Assembly: GCA_024196135.1 (NCBI GenBank)
Contig: JAMQCK010000790.1
Coordinates: forward strand, 1 to 15,808
Origin: Pleurotus ostreatus/Saccharomyces cerevisiae fusant
Taxonomy: Eukaryota; Opisthokonta
DNA: 15,808 bases
Reading direction: 5' to 3'
The notes beneath the pieces are model-generated. The model saw only the letters and a list, made by a program, of their open reading frames with translations, searched no databases and was not told the DNA's origin. Position numbers and translations under genes: made by a program. Positions 9,324-15,808 of this stretch are shown here, piece after piece. How positions within the stretch are numbered: position 1 is the first letter of the stretch; every line of letters starts with the position of its first letter.

Positions 9324-9345
9324 CACGTGCCACGTCACTTATAAA
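9324..9345 (+). promoter_or_regulatory. core promoter of tandem unit 3 (CACGTG + TATAAA)
   Basis: CACGTG is at 9324-9329 and TATAAA at 9340-9345. The TATA box has changed from TATATAA to TATAAA yet remains a consensus box at nearly the same distance, which suggests it has been kept by selection. Confidence 0.68.
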
Positions 9346-9369
9346 GCGGCTCTCTTGTCACCCTCTCTC

Positions 9370-9900
9370 TTCCACAACCCCCATCCCTTCGACCTCCCAG
9401 AGTGGCTTTCGGCCGTTACACAACACCTCCCAAGAATTAGAGCGGTTGAGGGTGTGCGCTTGTGCGCCCTCTGCCGTTCGGATTCGGCGACCCTGAGAGG
9501 TTTATTGTCGGAACGCCACTCTGGATCACCGTCACCGCGCGCGGGTCTTCGACTCGCGCCAGAGGCCGGAGGAGGCGATGGAATACTGAGCTCGCGCTGC
9601 CACCTGGTTCTCCCCCGCCAGGCGGCAGCGCTGATGCCAAGCAATGTGAGGTCATTTAATGGCGTTCTCCCGTAGGGCGTGTCCGGCCACGACCATCGCG
9701 TGTCTTGCGGGCGATCCACAGGCCTACCCTTCGGTCTTCGCATCGAAGGGCGCTTGCTGGGTACGCCGGGTATTCCATCGCTGGGGGCTGCCCTCGGCAG
9801 ACTCGTCGCGTCCATTCGCAACAAAGGGCCGACTCCCTTTGGGACGCGCAATTTTTGGGACGTTAAGCATGCCTTCGGCATGCGTGTTAGTAGTCGATCC
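9370..9900 (+). ncRNA. candidate Sm-class structured RNA, unit 3
   Basis: This is the most diverged copy, but the structural order is kept. The stem starting CACCTC 9424-9429 pairs with GAGGGTG near 9448 with one bulged G. GGGTC-TTC-GACTC near 9543 keeps its pairing by a G-U pair. CCCTTCG 9727-9733 pairs with CGAAGGG 9744-9750; the inner stem seen in units 1 and 2 is absent. CTGCC-CTC-GGCAG is at 9788-9800. CAAAGGG 9822-9828 pairs with CCCTTTG 9835-9841, differing from unit 1 by a paired change. AATTTTTGG is at 9850-9858 and the 3' hairpin GCATGCC-TTC-GGCATGC at 9867-9883. The 40-residue frame of units 1 and 2 is destroyed here, which argues against a protein product. Confidence 0.52.
9850..9883 (+). 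other. putative Sm site and 3' terminal hairpin, unit 3
   Basis: AATTTTTGG and the 7-bp TTC-loop hairpin are identical to unit 1, with only a few changes between them, although the rest of the unit is much more diverged. Confidence 0.55.
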
Positions 9901-9915
9901 TATACCTATTCAGAT

Positions 9916-9930
9916 TGTATGTAGTCAATA
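9916..9930 (+). terminator. candidate RNA 3'-end motif, unit 3
   Basis: TGTATGTAGTCAATA lies 32 bases after the terminal hairpin, matching the motif after units 1 and 2. Similarity between units stops right after it. Confidence 0.35.
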
Positions 9931-9932
9931 AT

Positions 9933-10730
9933 GTATCTGGGCCTAAGTTCTCCGGAGCAGTCTGTATTATTTCTACATGGAAGAGAGGATTTTTCTGCAA
10001 GGACCCCTTCGGTGAGCGAGGGTTTAGTAGCTAGAACAATGGCAATTTCGCGCTTCAACATACTGTAGCGATCTCAAGGACACACACATGCCAACGCGTT
10101 CAACGCCCAACACTCGTCCAGCACGTCCGACACTAGTCCAGCGAAGACGCTTCGACCGTCCAGCAAGTTAGGAACTCATACTGTCACCCACAACGAATAC
10201 ACCACCCCGTGATGCCATTTCTAGGTCGACCGATATAGCTATACAGGACCATCCAATAAGTACGCGACCGTATGTAGAGTATACTAACAGCTAACACCCC
10301 AAAGCAAGTGCGGGACGAGACACAGCAAGTGCGAGACGAGATGCAGCACGGCCCAAGTTCAAAGTAAGGCGATTTACAGTGGCGGTCGTAGCGTAGAGGA
10401 CGACTGTCCCCAACCCGTCTCCGCCACTCGACGGGTGGCAGGGGAAAGTAAGAGGTGAGAGGCAATAAGTATGACTGCGCCTATGCACAAAAGTACTGCG
10501 TCCGTCATGCCATTTCACCACTTTCCGCCTACCATTTTGCTCGCCCGCACCGCTACCACCTCTTCCCTTGTGAATCTCTCAAGCGTCGCGATGCACGCTC
10601 TCGCGCTTCATGGTACACGGCGCCGCCCCTCGACCGCTGACACATCTTCGTCACACCACCAGCGCAGACCCGAACACACTTGCAGGCCCGACGCCTGCAG
10701 AGCAGGCTCACAGACATGCGCTCCGCAGAC
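9933..10730. other. intergenic, no gene recognised
   Basis: This stretch holds GTCCAGC repeated three times within about 10110-10165 and a two-unit minisatellite at 10303-10344. The right end must contain the 3' UTR of the GT69 gene. Open frames here are short and repeat-driven. Confidence 0.45.
10303..10344. repeat. 21-bp tandem repeat, two copies
   Basis: Two copies of AGCAAGTGCGRGACGAGAYRC stand head to tail, differing at three positions. A fragment (AGCA) starts a third. Confidence 0.85.
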
Positions 10731-12407
10731 TCACCACATACGGTCGTGCCGTACTTCTACCGCAGAGGGCTGGATACTCCTGTTGTCCATCCTCTCCCAG
10801 ATCGGGTCGACGTCCGGGCCATCGAGGTCGCCAGCGCCGTCCCAACCCCAGCACCAGACTGCGAGGTGTGTCAGAGATACAATATGACGATGAGGACTAC
10901 GCTGGTCAGCTCACCATACTCAGGCCCGGGCACAAAGTTCAGCGGCTCGCTCTCTTCCTCCGTGAAGAGGCGATCGTGCGGCCCGAACCACGAGCGGTCC
11001 TGCGGGTCGGTCCTTGGGTTATCTGGTAGACCGCCAAGGCGCTTGTAGCCGCGAATCGCCGTCAAGTTGCGCCGGTCGGGGTGGATGATGTCGAAGACGC
11101 GCTAGACGTACGTTAGGTCGCCCGACCATCGCACATAGCCCAATCGACTCACCCTATCGTACGCGAGCTTCACGCGCGGGACCATCATAATGCGCCCGTA
11201 GCCCGCGTTCCAGTAGTCGTTGCAGATGAGACTGCACTCGGAGGCAGAGCACTCGCCCTCGGTGATGCGCGCCATGCGGAACTTGACGTGCGGCGGCGAG
11301 TAGAACGGCGCGGGGTCAAGGACAGCGATGCCATTCCAGCAGCTCTGTACCTGGATGGGCAAATGCCGCTGGAAGCGCTGCGAGCTATCGGGGTGGTGAA
11401 AAATGTTCTCGAACGGCGCGTTCTCGAGCGCGGTGCCGTTGATATCGCGCGCGACCCAGTTGTCGTAGAACACCGGCGAGGCCATCTCCTGGTGGTACAT
11501 GTAGTCCGCGGCGCAGGTGATGCCCGCGTTGTTGCGCCGGCTCTGCCAGATGAGCTCGAGGAGGTCGTCGACGCAGGGGAGGATGTCGTTCATGAAGATG
11601 ATCGTGTCGAAGTATTCGTTCTCCGCGTCGCGCAGCTCGTGCAGCGGGCCGAACGCGGCGTTGCGCACCTCGGCGAGGTACTCGATGCGGTGGTTGAACG
11701 CGCCGCGCGTGCGCATCGACGTGCGGATGACGATGCGCATGCCGACGGAGCGCGTGAGCGCGTCGAAGATGCGGAGCAGCGCCTTCGTCTGGTCCGTCGA
11801 GCCGTTCTCGTAGATGGACACGAACACGTTCTGGTACCCGAGGATGGCGGACACGCGGAAAAGCGTCGCGAAGAGGTCCGGGATGACGTCGAACGAGTTG
11901 TAGAGGTTGATGGCGAAGAAGTACTTGTGCTCCGAGCTCGTGCGCATCAGGTACTCAGCCGGGTCGTCCTGGTCGCCGCCGATGCCAAACGAGGGGAACC
12001 AGGAGTTCCCTCCTATCGGGGAGTCATGGCCGACGAGGGGCTGGTATCGCTCGGAGACTTGCTCCGCATAAAGCGGCTGCACGCGGTTCGTCTTCGTGCA
12101 CTCCTTCGTGTAGTGGGGGGAGAGGGTGGTAAGGAGCTCGAGCACGCGTTTCCTCTGGTCGAGGGAGGGAAGCTGGACTGGTTGGCGAGCATGATGGTGT
12201 GCTTTGGTGGGAAGCGTCCGTGAGACCGACGCGTACGGCTGCAACACTTTCAGTGCTACGCGCTCTCATGCTGATTCTGCCACGTACGCTTGTCCAGGGG
12301 ATCACCCGCGCAAAGAGGATACCAAAGAGGACGCCAATGGCGAGTGCTACCGGCGCAGGGAGCCGCTTGAGCACTGCCAAAGTCGACGTTTGCTGTCTGG
12401 GCTTCAT
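10731..12407 (-). CDS. GT69 / CAP59-family alpha-1,3-mannosyltransferase-like protein (506 aa)
   Basis: Exon model in transcription order: 12407-12288, 12238-11153, 11101-10915, 10858-10731. The introns are 49, 51 and 56 nt, GT-AG, with consistent phases. The start is the first ATG of the frame. Residues about 16-36 (PVALAIGVLFGILFARVI) form a single N-terminal membrane anchor, giving a type II protein, probably in the Golgi. The luminal domain shows family landmarks: FFAINLYNSFDVIPDL near 148, VFVSIYENGSTDQTK near 180, YLAEVRNAAFGPL near 228, FDTIIFMNDI near 250 (putative metal/nucleotide-sugar site), GITCAADYMY near 280, QSCWNGIAVLD near 340, ECSLICNDYWNAGYG near 375, and a final WCWGWDGAGDLDG near 470. 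Relatives include the Cryptococcus capsule proteins Cap59 and Cmt1. Length and motifs are complete. Substrate and linkage cannot be read from the sequence. A decayed copy of its last exon lies at 13370-13487. Confidence 0.92.
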
Positions 12408-13369
12408 GAGAGCCAAAGGAGCGTGCCGTGAACGCGTTTATGTACTGTCTTCGATCATCTATGAGCCAGAAGTTCCCCGTATTTAGCACGCCACACACCT
12501 ATCCCGCCCTCCCTCTATGAGAAATCGACCGGAGAACCAAAGGGAATGCCAAAATGGGAGGAAATAATGAGAGTTCCAGACAAGCGCCGAACTTTGTTTG
12601 CGCGCGTTTTGGACGGGCCAAGCAAGTTCGCGAACTCCGAACTTCGCATTTCTTCTTCCTCTTCCACCACCAGCGTACTCGTTTCTCCTGTACGGCACAC
12701 TGAAATGTTGACGTGGACGTCTTCACGACAATACAACACAATTTCTAACACGCTGTAACTTCAAGATTTGAAGCGCGCTCACTGGTTGCTTCGATGCGCC
12801 TTGAGGAAGTCCATCGTCTGCTCGCGACGAAGCACCAAGGAACCTCAGAAGATATAGTGAAGGCCTATGACTATCCTTGCTCTGGCTCTCATATTCAACC
12901 GCAACGAGTAGTTCGCTCAATCTTGACGGCCTGACGAGAAGCGCTCGTGACAAGGGAAGGGACAACGCATTTTGAGCGCGAGAGCTCGTTCTCATGGGTG
13001 ATACCCCTCTGCTTAACCTGACGCCACCCTACACGATGCTGCTCAACTGACTCTGCATGGTGCCGACTGGAAGGGACCTGACAAAGTGCAATAGCCACTG
13101 AAAGGCAGCGCTGGTCGCGGACTATGGCCATAACATCGAGGCGAGTGGAGGGCATCCTGGCTTGAAGTTTTGCGTGCTAACGTTCCGTCTAGCGTGCGCT
13201 GGAGCTCATTCATAGCGTCCGAGGCAACTCGCCCGAGCTTCGCAACTACGAGCGGCCCAGTGGCCTACCTCCTCATTGGCATTCGGCGTGGCTCTTCCCC
13301 GGAAGTGTATGATTGGCCCTCTCCCTCCCACAATGCCCATATACGATCTTTGGCTTCACCGCACCGCAT
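12408..13369. other. upstream region of the GT69 gene, no gene recognised
   Basis: This is the divergent 5' side of the GT69 gene. No convincing TATA box or coding exon is seen. Open frames up to about 90 codons on both strands show no motif and no splice support. Confidence 0.45.
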
Positions 13370-13487
13370 GGGTTCTGTGGCTGAGACGGCGCTGGCGAGC
13401 TCGACGGCGAAGACGTAGACACGATGCAAGCTCGAAGCGGCTGAACGGCAGGAGTAGACAAACCTCCGCGGTGGAAGTACGGCCCGA
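13370..13487 (+). pseudogene. relic of a GT69/CAP59 last exon
   Basis: Read in frame from 13370 the relic gives GFCG, stop, DGAGELDGEDVDT, against WCWGWDGAGDLDGPDVDP in the intact gene at 10731-12407. The DNA shares the 14-mer GACGGCGCTGGCGA and later about 32 of 39 bases around GAAGTACGG. The W of the WDGAG motif has become TGA (13382-13384), and a five-base length difference after DVDT shifts the frame. No other exon of the gene is detectable nearby. It lies about 1 kb upstream of the intact gene, on the opposite strand. It is either a fragmentary inverted duplication or the remains of a second, divergently placed paralogue. Confidence 0.72.
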
Positions 13488-14900
13488 GTTCATGTTGAGG
13501 GCTCTTGTTGGAGGCGCATGGACGGATTGTCGCGTCGGAGGCTCATGTGCAGGCGCATGGACGAGGGCGCCACATCCTGAGAGCGGCGCTGGCGAGCGCA
13601 GTGCCTGTCGATGGCGACTATATGGAAGGCGTAATGCTGCGATCCGAGCGATGAATCGGAAGGGAAAGGTCTCACGAACGCGATACGTCCGTGTATAGGG
13701 GCAGGAGGACCCGCGTTATCCTGTTGATGAGCATGAAATGGTAGCTGAAGTCAGACCCCGATCTCGCCGCGTTCATGTTTACTTCTGCTGTTCTCGCCAC
13801 GAACCTTGGGCTGAACAGCTGTGGGCGCCTATCAGTACAACTTTGCACTGTCTGTCGCGTCAGTCACTGCTTGGCTAGCTAGGACCTATTACACTCTACG
13901 TAGTATCAAGTACTGACAAGGTCAGTATGGCTATTTTCGTCGACATGGACTGGGAAAGAGCATCAGATTGTATGCATCAGGCGGCCCCGGGTGTTTGGTT
14001 GGGAACGGACTGGGATGCAGTCGTAAGTTGTTATGAAGGGGCTATGTGCATCTGAGGGGGTCTCTCATGATAAATGGGCGGCGACGCCGCGGTAGAGGTG
14101 CGGCGCGGGAGTTCGCTGCAAATTCCGAACCGTCGGCAATCCCCGTCATCACGTGCGTTTTGTTTGTTGTTTGTTCCAACTGGCAATCAGACCACAACAA
14201 GGACACAAGGACACTTGTCTCTCGCCGTCATGTCGAGTTGCTGCCAGCGTCCGACTCTCTCTCGCCTTTTAGACTGAGGTCCGAAAACTGACTCGTGAAG
14301 TACGCCCTCTCGCCGCCGCAAAAAGACAAGGGGATTCTGCCGCAGTCACAGGCCGAAGCCTTCATGTCCGCTGGCTTCTTCATTTGGATCCCGTACTTCT
14401 TTCGAGGTGTGGTATTCTTGAATACGTCATCTGCTCAGCCTCAAGGACCTACCGAGAATGGTAAGGATCCCGGTCTGAATAGAGAAGCCTTCTCCATCAG
14501 CCCTGCCGAAGGACTTCGATTTCGCATAGGATCACAGGTCTCTCAGCCGCCATGGCTGGCTTGTGGCCGAACACCTCATCTCATGATGCTGCACAGGTCC
14601 TCGGACGCAGTTGCTCGCGCGAACTTTGGCGCGTTGCCCCCACGTCTCTCTCTTTTAGCGTTGTGGCACTAATCCACAACCCCGGTGCAGGGGGCCCCGA
14701 TTTCCTGATTCAGTAGCCTTTGTGTTTTGGGTGCGCCACCGTGAACAATGCAGCTCGCGGGGTTGGTGTGGGCTCTTCGTCCTCGCTTCGTCATCGTCGC
14801 TCAGGTCCATACTTCCTGAAGGGTGGTGCAGATTATTCGCGAAGCGGGGCGACGCCTCCAACGGCGTCAGTGGCATTGGTCTTCGGACCGCGCCAAGTAG
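13488..14900. other. gene-poor stretch, nothing recognised
   Basis: The sequence AGGCGCATGGACG occurs twice (near 13514 and 13551). An open frame at 14295-14672 (+) is 125 codons long, but its first codon is GTG, its first ATG is at 14363, and it shows no motif I know. I see no RNA gene or mobile element. Confidence 0.4.
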
Positions 14901-15370
14901 TTAGGGGGATTAAGGTGCGCGTTGCCAAGCTACCTGCAGGAGACGGACTTGTTGGCTTTGAGAAGAGAGAAATGCTGCCGCGGCGAGCGCCCGGCCGTAT
15001 GGTCCGTCAGGAATTTCCAGTCGCTGTTTCACGAGGCGCAGATGACTGGTCAGTCAGGTTGCAGGACGAATTCTGGTGGATACCTGAATGATCGAGGGAA
15101 AGTAATTGGGGTAGCAGATCGTTCAGCCTACGTGCACCATCGTCGCAACTGGGCTGCGCCTCGGGTGCGTCTGATGTTTACTGTCGCGCGCTATTCATTC
15201 GACAACCCCCTTGTCAATCTAACTGTTCCCCGCCATCGATTGCAGTGATCGAGCAGGTGCGTCTCTTCCCCACCTTGCCCCCACCTGTACCCCGACCCTA
15301 CAGGAGGCGCGCAGATGTGTTCCTGGGCCCCCGCCGTCGTCGCACGTCGACCGGGCTGGTATGCACCCAA
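14900..15370 (+). other. possible exons of an unrecognised + strand gene
   Basis: Splice-like signals line up here: an acceptor CTGCAG at 14935-14940 before a protein-like stretch (ETDLLALRREKCC...WSVRNFQSLFHEAQMT); a CTAAC branch element near 15219 followed by acceptor TTGCAG at 15240-15245; a donor GTGCGT at 15257; an acceptor CTACAG near 15302; and a donor GTATGC near 15360. The piece between the last two reads EARRCVPGPPPSSHVDRAG. The frames can be joined only with a very short exon (about 11 nt), and I do not recognise the product, so the gene may be spurious or decayed. Confidence 0.2.
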
Positions 15371-15808
15371 GCCCTCCTCCTGCCCCGCATTCCGCCTGCG
15401 CGGGGGCCGCTCCCGCGCCCGGGCGAATGTTCTACGCCGGCCATCGCGCGGCAGCGCGCGGGGGAATGCGGGCGCCTTGGGCGCGTACCGCAGCCGACGC
15501 TCGGCAGGCGCGGGGACGGCGCGGGGATTGCAAACTGCTGCCAGCGGCAGGCTCCGAGTGCGTCACTAGCGCGGGCGGCGTTCACACGCTAATGCCGTCC
15601 ATCGTGCTTGTCACATGTGCAAGATTCAATTGTTCGATTTTCCGAGACATTCTGCTGCGCTTATCCCCTGGGCGCCGAGCCTATCCGGGAGCCCTCAACG
15701 AGCAGTACCACCAGTCGAGAAAGGTGAAGAGCAGCGAGAGCGGCCTGGATTGAGTGGGCGGGATGGTTGTCTCACTTTTTTGCAGCTGGATTACTTCCGT
15801 AACGGCTC
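15371..15808. other. GC-rich then unremarkable sequence at window edge
   Basis: Positions 15371-15590 are very GC- and CpG-rich, so open frames appear on both strands and mean little. No gene is recognised up to the end of the window. Confidence 0.35.

Larger units (their letters stand above)
7662..9932 (+). repeat. three direct tandem copies of a 0.7-0.8 kb unit
   Basis: Copies run about 7662-8427, 8455-9215 and 9240-9932. Landmarks repeat at fixed spacing: CACGTG at 7773, 8564 and 9324; the TATA box at 7788, 8578 and 9340; AATTTTTGG at 8350, 9141 and 9850. Copies 1 and 2 are about 90-94 percent identical by eye over the middle (7909-8050 against 8699-8840). Copy 3 is more diverged and about 50 bases shorter between TATA and AATTTTTGG. 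The spacers before copies 2 and 3 are also related (both contain CACCCTCGCGAGA), so this is a true tandem duplication rather than three independent insertions. There are no terminal inverted repeats, target-site duplications or transposase. Differences between copies are mostly transitions. Confidence 0.95.

Noticed and set aside
9339..9881. 180-codon open frame on - strand across tandem unit 3
   Set aside because: It runs against the unit's promoter and is not kept at this length in units 1 and 2, so no protein constraint is visible.
7662..9932. Telomerase RNA
   Set aside because: The Sm site and donor-like string after it are suggestive, but no CCCTAA-type template occurs on the + strand of any unit, and three tandem copies would be unusual.
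7662..9932. Known spliceosomal snRNA (U1, U2, U4, U5) or U6
   Set aside because: No ACTTACCT 5' end, no GTAGTATCTGTT, no GCCTTTTAC loop and no ACAGAGA box in the expected places. The predicted RNA is also far longer than usual for these.
11288..12223. 311-codon open frame on + strand
   Set aside because: It is antisense to the large GT69 exon, very rich in Arg, Val, Glu and Ala, and is a by-product of GC-rich third positions in the real gene. It has no motif and no splice logic.
15245..15592. Overlapping 84-130 codon frames on both strands
   Set aside because: They lie in a CpG-rich stretch where stop codons are rare by composition, and no motif or conserved start was seen.
1..15808. CRISPR arrays, tRNA, rRNA, insertion sequences
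   Set aside because: No regularly spaced short repeats, cloverleaf, rRNA segments or transposase motifs were found. The sequence is fungal in character.

Overview
The window looks like nuclear DNA from a filamentous basidiomycete, most likely an agaricomycete. The evidence is many short introns (about 49-65 bases) with GTRNGY donors and YAG acceptors, a GT69/CAP59-type mannosyltransferase, and two multi-exon F-box/zinc-finger genes. The taxonomic call is inference; no rRNA or other marker is present.

Layout. 1-583: possible exons of an unrecognised + strand gene. 584-1266: nothing recognised. 1267-3215 (+): decayed type B carboxylesterase/lipase gene with at least four stops and several frameshifts. 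3251-3643: a weak protein-like stretch, possibly another relic. 3771-5671 (+) and 5879-7557 (-): two convergent nine-exon genes, each with an N-terminal F-box-like segment, a four-cysteine motif and C-terminal C2H2 finger(s). They are diverged paralogues: intron phases match at all eight introns and three internal exons have identical lengths (26, 42 and 77 nt). About 7660-9932 (+): three direct tandem copies of a roughly 0.7-0.8 kb unit that codes for no evident protein. 9933-10730: intergenic, with a small minisatellite. 10731-12407 (-): intact four-exon GT69 gene. 12408-15808: mostly gene-poor, with a relic of the last GT69 exon at 13370-13487 on the opposite strand and some splice-like signals near 14900-15370.

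The most interesting region is the tandem array. Each copy has CACGTG followed about 10-15 bases later by a TATA box. A body rich in short hairpins follows, several closed on a UUC loop. Each copy then has an invariant AATTTTTGG, which fits the Sm-protein binding site consensus, followed directly by a GCATGC hairpin and then a TGTATRTAGWCAAT motif. TATA box, structured body, Sm site and 3' terminal hairpin is the layout of RNA polymerase II snRNA-class genes. I could not match the units to U1, U2, U4, U5 or telomerase RNA. One stem shows a paired G-C to A-T change between copies 1 and 3. My reading is three tandem paralogues of an unrecognised Sm-class structured RNA, about 520-590 nt long. 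This rests on sequence pattern only and has not been tested by a database search or expression data.
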